From NCBI GenBank assembly GCA_023436245.1, contig JAEZJZ010000113.1:1-64000 (forward strand): a DNA stretch of 64,000 nt. Reading direction: 5' to 3'. Below, piece by piece: positions 25,766 through 35,065 of the stretch; position 1 is the stretch's first letter, and every line of letters starts with the position of its first letter. Under the pieces are notes generated by a model. The model was not told the DNA's origin. It did no database searches and saw only the letters and a list, made by a program, of their open reading frames with translations. Made by a program: the position numbers and the translations under genes. This DNA comes from Bacillota bacterium (GTDB lineage: Bacteria > Bacillota > UBA994 > UBA5500).

Positions 25766-26683
25766 TCACAGCTGGGCAACCTGCTCTAGGTAGCTCTCCG
25801 CTAGGGCTAGTTGGCGCGTGGCAAACTCCAGATCGCCGTTGCCCGCCAGAGCAGAGTCCAGGTTTCCCAAGACGGACATCAGCAGGCGCGCGGTCAGGAC
25901 CAACCTGACCGCATTCGGCGCCAGGGTAGTAGTTGCTTGCGCCAGAAAATATCCGACGGTAGGGTGGGCGAAGCCCTGGAACAGTGCCGAGTTAGCTATG
26001 TACGAGGCCATGTCCCAGCCGGCAGGCATCAGACATGTGTCCTCAAAGTCCGTCCATAGCCAACCCCTGGGGCTGGCCATCAGGTTTCTGCGGTGGCCGT
26101 CGCCGTGGCAGGGCAGCAACGGTTGCTCTTGTCTCAACCTCCGATCCGTTTGGACGAACTCCCTTAGCAATGCTTGCACTCGGCAATCGGGGTTACTCTG
26201 CAGTCGCATCGCCGCCAGCCGGATCCGCTCCCATACGCCCAGCGCTGGCAAGTCGCCCGGGTAGTCGGCCAGCGCCTTGGAAAGGGCGGTCACCCTGGCC
26301 AGGGCCTCACTTGGCGTTGGCTCGGGCAACTCCGTCAGCGGCACATACTCCCATAGGGTCATCCAGACTCCGCCTACGCAGTGCGGGCCAGCGTCAGCCA
26401 ACGCTGTCGGCTGCAGGGCAGCAACCCCTCGGTCCCTCAGGTGTTCGGCTATATGCAGTTCCCGGCTGGCGCTCAGAAAAGCAGCCTGTTCATCGACTTC
26501 TGACATCACCGTCGCCAATCGAGCGACAACCGGGTGAGGCGTCAAGTGCAGGATTAGGTTCGCGCCCTGATTGAGCACGACCGGTTTGGTGTTGGGCAAG
26601 CCCAGTTCGTCCGCGCGAGCGACTACCAGTGATATTAGTTGAGCATGGCCAATTATATCTACCACCCCCTCGTTGAGCTTCAC
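25766..26683 (-). CDS. aminoglycoside phosphotransferase-like kinase
   Basis: Protein-kinase-fold small-molecule kinase of about 305 residues. Catalytic loop CHGDGHRRNLM (HxDxxxxN) and metal-binding DFED are present; the N-terminal ATP lobe has NLILHLTPHPVVARLA with the phosphate-contacting residues. It may phosphorylate a sugar, choline-like alcohol or aminoglycoside; the substrate cannot be told. I place the start at a GTG at 26683 (VKLNEG) because AGGA lies six bases upstream; a longer open frame to 26854 exists without support. It overlaps no other gene and is divergent from 26829. Confidence 0.82.
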   Translation of the reverse strand: MKLNEGVVDIIGHAQLISLVVARADELGLPNTKPVVLNQGANLILHLTPHPVVARLATVMSEVDEQAAFLSASRELHIAEHLRDRGVAALQPTALADAGPHCVGGVWMTLWEYVPLTELPEPTPSEALARVTALSKALADYPGDLPALGVWERIRLAAMRLQSNPDCRVQALLREFVQTDRRLRQEQPLLPCHGDGHRRNLMASPRGWLWTDFEDTCLMPAGWDMASYIANSALFQGFAHPTVGYFLAQATTTLAPNAVRLVLTARLLMSVLGNLDSALAGNGDLEFATRQLALAESYLEQVAQL

Positions 26684-26828
26684 AACTGATCCTAGCGCAG
26701 TACACGAGGTCCGCACAGGGAAACTTCCGTTCATTCGATTCTGGTCGGGGGGGACTCGCAGCTTGGGTTCGCATAAATCATGGAATTTTCCCAGCGCTTG
26801 CGTTAAGCTGGAAGCAGCGAAGGAGGGA

Positions 26829-27155
26829 ATGCCTGTGACGAAAAAGCGTGACACTGATTCCGCTGAAAGCCGGCTCGCTGAATGGGAAGAATGGCAACGA
26901 CATCAATATGACCCTGGTCATTACGTGGGAGGCGTCAGGAGGCATCCTCTCTATAACCGCAGAAGCCTGCCGAAGATGTACGGTTGGTACCTGATCATTG
27001 GGCCTGGGCTCTGCTTGGCGCTAATGGTGATCGTTTTGGTGGTAGCTTTGCTCGAAGGCACCCCTATTGATGTCACCGGGTTACTGCCCCTTGGGGGTGG
27101 TCTGCTGCTTCTGCTCTTCGTCGGCCTTCGGCTGGTCAGGTCGGGCAGACGATGA
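26829..27155 (+). CDS. small membrane protein, unknown
   Basis: 108 residues. A charged cytoplasmic N-terminus of about 50 residues (with WEEWQRHQYDPGHYVGGVRRHP) is followed by two transmembrane helices (about 53-75 and 82-101) and a short basic tail. ATG start with AAGGAGG four to eight bases upstream. I do not recognise the family. It precedes the yerB-like lipoprotein by 100 bases and may be co-transcribed. Confidence 0.7.
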   Translation: MPVTKKRDTDSAESRLAEWEEWQRHQYDPGHYVGGVRRHPLYNRRSLPKMYGWYLIIGPGLCLALMVIVLVVALLEGTPIDVTGLLPLGGGLLLLLFVGLRLVRSGRR

Positions 27156-27254
27156 GTCTGGCAGGGAACACGCAGCGCCGCAGCGAACGTTAATTGGGAT
27201 ATCTCCTAAGGAAAGGTGTGACGCCCTCTGAAGCTGACCGATTTCAACGCTCCA

Positions 27255-28241
27255 GTGCGCCGACACCACTTGTTCCGTCTGCTGGCTGTAATCGCCGTAC
27301 TGGCGGTCGCCCTGTCCCTAGCCGCATGTGCCAAACCGCCTGGCGGGGAAATCGTGGATATCCCGGAAGAGCCGGAGGAGCCCATCCCGCAGGCTCCCGA
27401 GCTGTCATCCGCCTTCATGGTGATGATCGACAACCACTCGCGGGCCCGTCCGCAGCACGGTCTGTCCCAGGCGGACGTGGTGCATGAGTTCATCTGCGAG
27501 GCCGGTATCACCCGTTTCTTGGCCGCCTTCTATAGCAAGGACCCAGGCTACGTTGGTCCAGTGCGCAGCATTCGCTACTATTACCTGCAGATGGCCAGAG
27601 CCTACGATTTGCCGCTGGCCCACGTGGGCGGCAGCATGAATGCGCTGGAGATGCGCGGCACCTTGGGCATTAAGAGCATCTGCGACATCACCAATGCCTC
27701 GGGGGCCTTCTATGTCGACCGCGAACGCTCCCGCCCGCATAGCACCTACATCACCAGCGAAAGCCTGTTGGGTGTTGCTGCCAAGCGGGGTTACGCCACG
27801 CATGGTCTGCCGGACCTATCCCTGGGTGACTTCGCCGGCACGGGGGCAGTGAGTGAGGTACAGATCAAGTATACCTCCACTTACCAGGTGACTTGGGTCT
27901 ACCAGCCGGAGTCGGAGAACTACGCCCGCTTGGTCAACGGCAAGCCGCACCCCACGGCGGAGGAGTCTGACATTGTTGCCGGGAACATCATCATCCTCGA
28001 GGCGCCGGTGAAGACGGTGGAGGTGCCGATCAACGGCGTGCAAAGCCAGATCAATGTGCTTGGCGAAGGTAAGGCCCTGTTCTTGCGGAACGGCCAGATG
28101 GCCACGGGCACCTGGCGCAAGGATAGCCCTGAATCGCACTTTCAGTACAAGCTGGACGACGGTACTGCTTTCAGCTACGCTCCGGGGAGCGTCTGGATTC
28201 AGCAGGTGCATTCGCTCGCCAAGAACGTGGTAAGCAAGTAG
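27255..28241 (+). CDS. yerB: YerB-like lipoprotein (DUF3048)
   Basis: Extracytoplasmic lipoprotein of 328 residues. Lipobox LSLAAC near residue 25, a proline/glutamate-rich linker, then the DUF3048 fold: MVMIDNHSRARPQHGLSQADVV, GPVRSIRYYY, DRERSRPHSTYI, and C-terminal YAPGSVWIQ. The family is widespread in Firmicutes; its function is not established. GTG start without a strong ribosome binding site, so the true start could be slightly different. Confidence 0.9.
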   Translation: MRRHHLFRLLAVIAVLAVALSLAACAKPPGGEIVDIPEEPEEPIPQAPELSSAFMVMIDNHSRARPQHGLSQADVVHEFICEAGITRFLAAFYSKDPGYVGPVRSIRYYYLQMARAYDLPLAHVGGSMNALEMRGTLGIKSICDITNASGAFYVDRERSRPHSTYITSESLLGVAAKRGYATHGLPDLSLGDFAGTGAVSEVQIKYTSTYQVTWVYQPESENYARLVNGKPHPTAEESDIVAGNIIILEAPVKTVEVPINGVQSQINVLGEGKALFLRNGQMATGTWRKDSPESHFQYKLDDGTAFSYAPGSVWIQQVHSLAKNVVSK

Positions 28242-28261
28242 CTCTGGCATTCCCCAGTCCT

Positions 28262-28292
28262 GCCATTCTGAGGGCTTCAGCCCGAAGAATCT
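28262..28292. repeat. dispersed CATTCTGAG...GAAGAATCT repeat
   Basis: GCCATTCTGAGGGCTTCAGC...GAAGAATCTT matches, in inverted form, units near 35066, 35184 and 35232. Such units are frequent intergenic repeats in some bacterial genomes. Confidence 0.5.
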
Positions 28293-28311
28293 TGGCGAAG
28301 CCACACGTGAA

Positions 28312-28355
28312 GGGCGTGCAGCAATGCGTTCACCAGAACGTAATGCTGCACGCCC
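28312..28355. terminator. bidirectional terminator between converging operons
   Basis: Twelve-base stem GGGCGTGCAGCA/TGCTGCACGCCC with a further GCGTT/AACG pairing inside. It lies between the plus-strand yerB and the minus-strand GlmL operon and could serve both. Confidence 0.65.
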
Positions 28356-28362
28356 GTTGTCC

Positions 28363-28569
28363 TTATGTCCGCGCGTCGGTGCTTTTCCGTTGAAGCTCCC
28401 GCTGCAGCGTCTCCCAGTCGTCATTTTCCTGCTGCATGGCCTCAGCAGCCAGGTCCTGCGTCAACTGTTCCAGCTGTTTCACACTTTGCCAAAGGCAGAT
28501 GCCGCTCGGTTTAGGTCCTGACCCACGGTTGGTGCGCAACAACTGATCAAAGAACTTGCGTACACCCAT
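28363..28569 (-). CDS. small protein at the end of the GlmL operon
   Basis: 68 residues, hydrophilic and mostly helical (MGVRKFFDQLLRTN, then LWQSVKQLEQLTQDL). The ATG is three bases after the stop of the upstream gene, with GGGGAAGTAA in the end of that gene as ribosome binding site, so it is translationally coupled. Unrecognised. Confidence 0.6.
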   Translation of the reverse strand: MGVRKFFDQLLRTNRGSGPKPSGICLWQSVKQLEQLTQDLAAEAMQQENDDWETLQRELQRKSTDART

Positions 28570-28571
28570 CG

Positions 28572-29672
28572 TTACTTCCCCAACCCCCTCAGCATTTGCT
28601 CCTGCAATAGAGCTCCTGAGCCACCCCATTGGCGGCTGTCCAGCCAGGGTTGTTCCACAGGCAGCAATAGCCCGCTCTGCACCCATTCTGCTTCCAGTAC
28701 CCCAATCAGGTCGACCAGCGCCAGCAAGCCCATGTCCTCGCGCCTCCACTGATGGGGATTCGGCAATCGCTCGACCCATGCGACTAGATCCAACAGACAA
28801 AGTCGTAGCGCGCGGCTGGCCAGCTCGAGTGCTGGCCGCAGTGAGTTAAGCAGTTGATGGTCAACTATCGGCCAGTTCAGCCAATAGTCATGCGGTTGCC
28901 AGGGGCCGGGGCTGGTCTGTCGGTAAGCTGAGACGGCTTGCAGCATGCGCATGGTCATGTCCCCGTGGATGATCAGTTTGCCCTGGGAATCTGCACTGGC
29001 CAGACTGCGCATTACATCCGGCAGGCGCAGCAGTTGTCCCAGTTGCTCGGCGCCCGGGTAGGCCCGGCCGACCAAATCCACCACTGCCAGTTCCGGTGTG
29101 AGGCGCAGGCTGTTCAGCCAAACGCCCAACATCGCGCCCGGGCGGCCAATCAGCAGGGCCGCCGTCGACGCCTGGCTGCAGGCTAGACAGAGTTGACCGC
29201 CGCAGTTGGCCAGCCAAAAGCCGAGCAGTAGGTTATGCCCAACTACCTCCCAGGCCGGGGCTCCCGCCATCGCCTGCCAGTCGTGCCTCAGTCGCTCGGC
29301 GAAGGGGGCGAGGTGGGTGCCGTGCTGTCTTGCCCAGGCGTTGATTTGTGACTGGTATGCTTCGTTGCGCGCTTGCTCATAGATGGGCAGACTGGGCACA
29401 AGACGATCATCCACTACATGCAGCAGCCCAGCCTGGCGCAGGCGCTCAACCCTTTCCGTTTCGTCGCCGATGTCACCCTGCAGCAAAGACTGCCAATCAC
29501 CCGGTGAGAGCATAGTCTCTGGCCAAACCGGCCAGCGCTCCAGCAGCGCCCGGTGGTTGCGCCCGATGACCACCAGTTGCTGCCCGCCGCGCACAGCCCG
29601 GTGGGAGACGTGGTTCACCTCCACCGTCCGCTCCATCTGATCCATGGCCGAACTGCTCATGCTTACTCGCAT
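28572..29672 (-). CDS. unrecognised protein in GlmL operon
   Basis: 366 residues, no signal peptide. The N-terminal 70 residues look like a small beta domain; the middle (VVGHNLLLGFWLANCGGQLCLACSQ) and the C-terminal part are helical. I do not recognise the family. ATG start with GAGGAGGT seven bases upstream, overlapping the end of the preceding gene by ten bases. Its tight coupling in the operon suggests a shared role with the GlmL-like ATPase. Confidence 0.65.
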   Translation of the reverse strand: MRVSMSSSAMDQMERTVEVNHVSHRAVRGGQQLVVIGRNHRALLERWPVWPETMLSPGDWQSLLQGDIGDETERVERLRQAGLLHVVDDRLVPSLPIYEQARNEAYQSQINAWARQHGTHLAPFAERLRHDWQAMAGAPAWEVVGHNLLLGFWLANCGGQLCLACSQASTAALLIGRPGAMLGVWLNSLRLTPELAVVDLVGRAYPGAEQLGQLLRLPDVMRSLASADSQGKLIIHGDMTMRMLQAVSAYRQTSPGPWQPHDYWLNWPIVDHQLLNSLRPALELASRALRLCLLDLVAWVERLPNPHQWRREDMGLLALVDLIGVLEAEWVQSGLLLPVEQPWLDSRQWGGSGALLQEQMLRGLGK

Positions 29673-30979
29673 GGAGATACCTCCTCACCCAGTCGTCCCA
29701 GGTTGGCCAACGGCACCAGTACCGTTTGCCCGGCCAGCCCTACCACGGCCACCTGCACCTCGGAACCTGTGACGAGCCTTTGCCGATTCGTCGGCAGTTC
29801 CAGAATGGGGCCGACCTGATCCCGCCAGGGCTGGCGCAGAATGCGCACCCGGTCACCCACCTTGAGCTCACTGCTTTGTTGCTGCGCCACTGGCAGTTCC
29901 GCTGGCCAGTTCTGCTCACAGACGATGATCTCCGGGCGGGCAACGCCGGCCCGGATATGGGTTGTGCCGTTGATTGAGGCATAGCGCCCGGCTAGGCTTT
30001 GCAGCGCCAGCCAGGTTGACCGGCGCATCTCTGTTGGCCGGAAGCGCTCGGTGCTGATTACCGTCATGTCAGTCTCCTCGTTGCCCGTCAGTCCGGGACT
30101 ACCCGGCTTGCCCAGGAAGCCCATGAGGGCTGCAAACGAGAGGTGGCCGACCACCACGCCCGCCGCACCCGCGGCTGCCGCCGCGCTCAACAGTTCCGCA
30201 TCCGCAGTCTTGCCGGCGACAACTACCTTGCCGTGCCAGCCGGAATCGACGTGGGCAGCAGTCAACGTCTCTCCCGGCTCAGCCACTATCAGTAGCGTGC
30301 CGCCTTGCTCGCCGCCAATGCCATATTGGCCATTGACCACAGTGGCCCAGGCCTGCACCGCAATGCCCTGCTCCGACAGCACGCGTGTTACCCGCCCCTG
30401 CAGATAGGCCCTCAGTTCAGGCTGTACCTGCAGTGGCTCAATCACCACGCGGCCTTCCGTCACCGACGCTACCCGACCATAGATGGGCGAGGTCAGTATC
30501 CGCTGTTTCAGCCCACGGGTGGCGGCCAGCGGCTGACCGGGCAGCACCCGGTTGCCAACTTCCACCCTGAGTGTGTAGCTGGAGCTGTCGACGCCCAGTG
30601 ATTGCCCGATGTCTAGTTCCGCCCGCTGGCTATTGCCTAGCGGAATTGGCTGGCGCAGATAGGCGTTGCCCAAGCGGCGCGAGATCAACCCGACATAACC
30701 ATCAATGTTTGAGACGGAGGCGATGCGCTCGCCAAAGAGATAGGAGGTGGCCAGTGTCTCACCGGCCTGCACAAAGTCGCCTTCCCGCTTCTGCATCACC
30801 TTTGCCAAATCCAGCGGATCAATGGCTAGGTCTGAGGCGATGCTGAGCCGCCGCATGCTGGCTGGAATGTAGTCCAGGTGGGCTACCGATTGGGTTTCCG
30901 TCACCCAGTCGCCTACTTGCACATCCACTTGTCCGTGGTAGGGGAGCAGTCGGGTGCGCTCAATCAGTTGAGGCGGCAA
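29663..30979 (-). CDS. unrecognised multi-domain beta protein in GlmL operon
   Basis: 438 residues, no signal peptide, mostly beta. Segments around residues 95-115 and 165-185 (TSPIYGRVASVTEGRVVIEP) resemble lipoyl/biotinyl-type barrel-sandwich folds, and residues about 370-400 (KVGDRVRILRQPWRDQVGPI) resemble a KOW motif. A hydrophobic AAAAAGAAGVVVGHLS stretch lies in the middle. I prefer a TTG start at 30979 with GGAGG eight bases upstream; a GTG at 30988 touches the ribosome binding site. Overlaps the glmL-like gene by 20 bases. Confidence 0.65.
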   Translation of the reverse strand: MPPQLIERTRLLPYHGQVDVQVGDWVTETQSVAHLDYIPASMRRLSIASDLAIDPLDLAKVMQKREGDFVQAGETLATSYLFGERIASVSNIDGYVGLISRRLGNAYLRQPIPLGNSQRAELDIGQSLGVDSSSYTLRVEVGNRVLPGQPLAATRGLKQRILTSPIYGRVASVTEGRVVIEPLQVQPELRAYLQGRVTRVLSEQGIAVQAWATVVNGQYGIGGEQGGTLLIVAEPGETLTAAHVDSGWHGKVVVAGKTADAELLSAAAAAGAAGVVVGHLSFAALMGFLGKPGSPGLTGNEETDMTVISTERFRPTEMRRSTWLALQSLAGRYASINGTTHIRAGVARPEIIVCEQNWPAELPVAQQQSSELKVGDRVRILRQPWRDQVGPILELPTNRQRLVTGSEVQVAVVGLAGQTVLVPLANLGRLGEEVSPCE

Positions 30980-32798
30980 GCGAATCACCTCCGGCTAGCG
31001 AGAGTTGTTGCAGTTCCTGGGGTGTGAATGCACCGAGCGCCAGGAGCGCTTGTTTGCTTTGCTCCTGCCAGGTCGCAAGCGGCAAGTCCGACCAGTCCCG
31101 GCCGCGCGTATCCAGCATCACGCCGACGACACCGCCCTGTACCTCGCGCTCGAGCGTTTGCCCTGGCCCAACCCCCACGTCGAAGCCTGCCGCCGGCAGC
31201 AACCGCAGCCGGCAACGTTGCCCGGTTCCGACGGGCAACACCAGTAGTTCGCCCAGGCTTAGACCGCCGGCCCGCTTGAAACCAGGTGCCACCGCCTCAT
31301 ATTGCAATGCCGGTTGCCCCAGTTGCTCTGGCCGCTTGTTGCCATAGAGCGAAATGCTGGCGCCGAGGGGCACGAAGCAATCTCGCTCCAGCACACTGAG
31401 GGCGATCTCCGGCTCCTGTTCGGCCAGCACCCCCAGGTGCGGCATCATGAAGATGCTGTCCACCGCCAGGAAGGTGTAGCCGCGCGGCTGGAAGGCATCC
31501 AGCAGCATCGCCGCCGCTTGTGCCCGCCGCGGGGCGTGCGAGAGCACCCCGCCACTGCCAACCAAGAGCTGCACCTTCAGCATATCCAGCAACTGCGTGC
31601 GCTGGTCGCGGGCACTCAGGTTGCTGCCTTGCGCGCGCAGGGCCTTGAGCAGGGGTGTGCTCTCCTTGGGCAACGAGCGGATCAGCCCGGCATGGTGAAT
31701 CGCCGCCAGACGCAGCGCTTCGCGCGCCAGTGCCTGCTCGATCAGCAGGTCGCGCAGCGTGGCTGGCACGGTGGTGGGGTAGACCAGCTTATCCAGAATC
31801 TCATCAGCCAGTTCTTCCGGGTCCATGTCCTGTGGCAGCCAGCGGCGAATATTGTCCACGCCGGCGTTGACCAGCACGTTGCCGGCGCTGTAGCTCATCC
31901 CCAGGTTGGCGCTGACGGTGCGGTTGAACTCGCCGTCGATCACCGAAAAGATGTCGGTGGTGGCTCCCCCGATATCTGCGCCCAGAATGTCAATGCCATC
32001 GCGCTGCGCCAGCCGGGTCATGATCTTGCCTACAGCAACGGGGGTGGGCAGAATCGGCCCATCCACTATCTGCTTCAGCTTGGCGTAGCCGGGCGCCTGC
32101 GCCATCACATGCGAGAGGAACAGCTCGTGGATCATCTCGCGGGCTGGCCCCAGGTTCTCTGTGTCCAGGGCCGGGCGGATGTTGTCCACGGCATGCAGGG
32201 CGAACTGCTCGGAAAGGGTGTCCTCCGCCAGCAGCTTGCCCTTGGGGCAGCCGGCGTAAATCACCGGCAGGGCGAAGTCGGCGCCGAAGCGTGGCCGCGG
32301 TTCAGCTGAGTTGAGCAGGTCACAGTATTCGGCCATAAAGTCCGCATTCTCGGCGGCATCCACGCCGCCGGCCAAGAGCACCATGTCCGGGCGAGCCTGG
32401 CGCAGCGCCTCCAGGTGAGCCAGCAGACTGCGGCCATCATCCTTGGCGATCACGTCCATCAGAATCGCTCCGGCGCCTAGGGCTGCCTTCTCGGCGCTCT
32501 CGGCGGTGACAAACTTGGAGAGCCCGCAGACCAGCACCTGCAGGCCTCCGCCGGCGCTGCTGGTGGCCAGGAACATGACTGACTGCTGATCTTTCGCGGC
32601 AAGCAGCGGTTGGTTCAGTTGGCGTTCCACGGCGCCCACCGCCCGCTGCACTCCGATCATCACATCTTCGTAGGGAGCCTCTACCGTCGTGGCCGCTTCC
32701 CCACGCAGCCGGAGTCGCCAGCCGTCTGCGCCCTGCTCGATCAAGAGCGCCTTGGTGGTAGTGCTGCCAACGTCAACAATCAGGAACCGGGATTGCAT
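30960..32798 (-). CDS. GlmL/MutL-family ASKHA ATPase
   Basis: 612 residues, member of the MutL/GlmL family named for the gene in the glutamate mutase operon. The ASKHA nucleotide-binding motifs are clear: DVGSTTTKALL at the start and ADIGGATTDIF near the middle, plus LLAGGVDAAENADF and LVGSGGVLSHAP. The family is thought to help adenosylcobalamin enzymes. No mutase subunit is encoded in this window; the operon instead contains three unfamiliar proteins, so the client here is unknown. ATG start at 32798 with GGAGGTG eight bases upstream. Confidence 0.88.
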   Translation of the reverse strand: MQSRFLIVDVGSTTTKALLIEQGADGWRLRLRGEAATTVEAPYEDVMIGVQRAVGAVERQLNQPLLAAKDQQSVMFLATSSAGGGLQVLVCGLSKFVTAESAEKAALGAGAILMDVIAKDDGRSLLAHLEALRQARPDMVLLAGGVDAAENADFMAEYCDLLNSAEPRPRFGADFALPVIYAGCPKGKLLAEDTLSEQFALHAVDNIRPALDTENLGPAREMIHELFLSHVMAQAPGYAKLKQIVDGPILPTPVAVGKIMTRLAQRDGIDILGADIGGATTDIFSVIDGEFNRTVSANLGMSYSAGNVLVNAGVDNIRRWLPQDMDPEELADEILDKLVYPTTVPATLRDLLIEQALAREALRLAAIHHAGLIRSLPKESTPLLKALRAQGSNLSARDQRTQLLDMLKVQLLVGSGGVLSHAPRRAQAAAMLLDAFQPRGYTFLAVDSIFMMPHLGVLAEQEPEIALSVLERDCFVPLGASISLYGNKRPEQLGQPALQYEAVAPGFKRAGGLSLGELLVLPVGTGQRCRLRLLPAAGFDVGVGPGQTLEREVQGGVVGVMLDTRGRDWSDLPLATWQEQSKQALLALGAFTPQELQQLSLAGGDSLAASTD

Positions 32799-32821
32799 CT
32801 CTGCACCTCCTGTATCTTTTG

Positions 32822-34063
32822 TCAATCGGCAGCCTGTTCGGTCTGCCTCAGAGCGGGAAATCTGACCAGGGTGGCCACAATCACGGTGCCGACGGCCGTC
32901 AGGGATGCGGCGGCCAGCAAACTGGTCCGGTAGCTGACTGTATCGCCAAGCCGGCCAACCAGCAGGAAGGTCACTGGCTGCATGCAGGTGGCCACCATGT
33001 GCCGAAAGAGCGACACGCGCCCCTGGTATTCTGGGGGAATAGTCTCATGGTAGGTTGAGTTGGAGATCGTGCCCATGATCGGTCCTGACACACCGCAGAG
33101 CAGGCAGACCGCCAGGAACGCCCAGAAGACAGGGGCGAACGCTAACAGCAGACCAAAGAGTGCGGCGGCCGCCATGGCGGCGGTCAACATGCGCTGACGG
33201 CGGCCACGCAGGGCCAGCGTGGATACCAAGAGTGCCCCCAGTACCGACCCGGCTGAGCGAAAAGAGCTCATCAGGCCGACGCCGTCCGCGTTCTGCCCGA
33301 ACTGGTTCTTTACCAACAGCGGCAGGATGACGCTGGACACAGCCCCGGACATGTTCACCAGCAGGAATGAGCCGGTCAGGTAGATGATCCAGCGGTTGCG
33401 GACTACGTAACGCCAACCCTCAGCCAACTGCTGCTTCCGGTTGCTCTGCTGCGATGAACTGATGTGTTCTTGTAGGCGAATCGCCTGCGTCAGCGCGGCC
33501 GAGAGCAGGAAGGAGGCTGCGTCGACTATGATCACGGTGACGGCGCCGTACCTGGCCAGCGCCTTGCCTGCCAAGAGCGGACCGACTACCATGGCCACGT
33601 ACATGCCCAGTTGCTGCAGCCCGTTAGCCTTCATCAACTGATCGCGTCTCACCAGGAGTGGGATGAAGGCCGTCTGGCTGGGGGCATAGAGCACGCGCAC
33701 CAGCGACTGCAGCAGAGTGAACAGGTGGAGGTGCCAGACGCTCACAGTGGTGCCGGATACTATCCAGACTAGCCCCAGATCCAGCACAAATCGGGCCAGG
33801 TCAGAGTAGATCAGCACCGGCTTGCGGCGCAGGCGATCGACCCAACTGGCGACCAGCGGCGCCAGCACCACTGTGGGCAGCGTGGCGATGGCCAGATTTA
33901 CCCCCTGGGAGAGGGATGAGTTGGTCATCTCCAGCAGGATCCACATGCGGGCCATGCCGGTGAATGAGTCGCCGAGCAGGTTGATCACCTGCGCCAGCCA
34001 GTAGAGCCGGAAGTTGCGGGATGTGAGCAGCGGGTTGCTTGCCGGCACCGTTACTTCTGCCAT
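32822..34063 (-). CDS. MFS transporter
   Basis: Major facilitator superfamily exporter of the EntS/YfiS-like type, 413 residues with about twelve transmembrane helices. Features include FRLYWLAQVINLLGDSF at the first helix and the loop WVDRLRRKPVLIYSD between helices 2 and 3. Substrate unknown; such proteins often export siderophores or drugs. Start ATG at 34063 has GGGAGG seven bases upstream; ATG 34069 is too close to it. It lies 23 bases upstream of the GlmL-like gene on the same strand, so it may lead that operon. Confidence 0.9.
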   Translation of the reverse strand: MAEVTVPASNPLLTSRNFRLYWLAQVINLLGDSFTGMARMWILLEMTNSSLSQGVNLAIATLPTVVLAPLVASWVDRLRRKPVLIYSDLARFVLDLGLVWIVSGTTVSVWHLHLFTLLQSLVRVLYAPSQTAFIPLLVRRDQLMKANGLQQLGMYVAMVVGPLLAGKALARYGAVTVIIVDAASFLLSAALTQAIRLQEHISSSQQSNRKQQLAEGWRYVVRNRWIIYLTGSFLLVNMSGAVSSVILPLLVKNQFGQNADGVGLMSSFRSAGSVLGALLVSTLALRGRRQRMLTAAMAAAALFGLLLAFAPVFWAFLAVCLLCGVSGPIMGTISNSTYHETIPPEYQGRVSLFRHMVATCMQPVTFLLVGRLGDTVSYRTSLLAAASLTAVGTVIVATLVRFPALRQTEQAAD

Positions 34064-34095
34064 GGTCATGCCTCCCTTCGTGCGCAATGTCAGAT

Positions 34096-34129
34096 AGTGC
34101 TATTTGCCTATCCCTATTCGCTTAGCACT
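34096..34129. promoter_or_regulatory. inverted repeat upstream of MFS gene
   Basis: AGTGCTA and TAGCACT separated by 20 bases, 33 bases upstream of the MFS start. It could be an operator, but a seven-base arm can arise by chance. The remaining sequence to 34446 shows no gene. Confidence 0.25.
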
Positions 34130-34446
34130 TAGCTAAATCCTGCCAGTTTGGAGAGCGAGCCCGGCTGTCGTCATTGCGGTGTCTGCAGATTCATGGACTC
34201 GTCATCCCTGCGAAACTATACACTCTTCCTAACGTATCAACGATCAACAGACATCTTTCTTGCATGATCTCAGGCAGCGAAGCGGAATGGCCCAAATAGT
34301 CTGCCTTTGCCCTTCTACTCCTGACCCGGAGGGGAATAATCAATAGAGGGAAGAGGTTGTGTATGGGTGTTCGTCTGGGCATGGACAACGCTGTGCATTG
34401 CAGCAACGCCAGTTGTCGTCCTGGTTAGCGAAGGGTGGTTAAGCTG

Positions 34447-34683
34447 ATGAAAAAGGGAAAGAGCCGATGTCGGAGATTGATCGCGCCAGTGCTGATTACT
34501 TTGCTCCTGGTTGCCTACTTCGGCGCCAGTTTGCTCGGTGTGGTCAGCATTCCCGGACCTCCTATGGCCAAGCTGGCGGCATCGCTGCTGTTGGTGGCGC
34601 TAATTGGGGCTAGTGTGTTCGTTCTGGTGGAAAGAATAGGGGAAGTAAGGAGTGGTGAAGAAGATGATCTTAGTAAATACTGA
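34447..34683 (+). CDS. small membrane protein paired with YbjQ
   Basis: 78 residues with two transmembrane helices (about 14-36 and 43-63) and an acidic tail. ATG start with GAAGGGTGG about nine bases upstream. It overlaps the YbjQ gene by some 20 to 30 bases, so the two are translationally coupled. Unrecognised, but such small membrane proteins often precede ybjQ in Firmicutes. Confidence 0.7.
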   Translation: MKKGKSRCRRLIAPVLITLLLVAYFGASLLGVVSIPGPPMAKLAASLLLVALIGASVFVLVERIGEVRSGEEDDLSKY

Positions 34684-34975
34684 TTACGTTTCCGGCAAGA
34701 CGCTGGAGATGCTGGGGCTGGTCAAGGGCAGCACTATTCAGACCCGGAACATCGGGCGGGATATCACCCAAGGGCTGAAGACGCTGGTCGGAGGCGAGCT
34801 GAAGGCTTACAACGAGATGATGAACGACGCCCGAGCCATTGCTACCAAACGCATGGTGGCGGAAGCGGAGGCGCTGGGCGCCGACGCCATAGTCAACATC
34901 CGCTACGCCTCAGCTTCGATTATGTCCGGAGCTGCCGAAGTGATGGCCTACGGCACAGCCGTGAAGTTCGTCTAG
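34664..34975 (+). CDS. YbjQ/UPF0145 family protein
   Basis: 103 residues of the YbjQ (UPF0145) family, a small pentamer-forming fold of unknown function. Conserved segments: VKGSTIQTRNIGRDI, KAYNEMM, GADAIVNIRY. ATG at 34664 preferred (AAGGAG eleven bases upstream); GTG 34655 is possible. A terminator follows at 35008. Confidence 0.9.
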   Translation: MILVNTDYVSGKTLEMLGLVKGSTIQTRNIGRDITQGLKTLVGGELKAYNEMMNDARAIATKRMVAEAEALGADAIVNIRYASASIMSGAAEVMAYGTAVKFV

Positions 34976-35007
34976 TGACCGGTCGGCAGAAGGTAAGGAT
35001 GAAAGCA

Positions 35008-35056
35008 GGGCGTGCCATGCTACGTTTCTCGTGAACGCAGCGCGGCACGCCCTTTC
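35008..35056 (+). terminator. terminator after ybjQ
   Basis: GGGCGTGCC/GGCACGCCC stem with internal structure, followed by TTTCGTTG. Confidence 0.65.
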
Positions 35057-35065
35057 GTTGTGGTT

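Noticed and set aside
31302..32309. Long plus-strand frame opposite the GlmL-like gene
   Set aside because: Glutamine/histidine-rich antisense translation; the minus strand carries clear ASKHA motifs.
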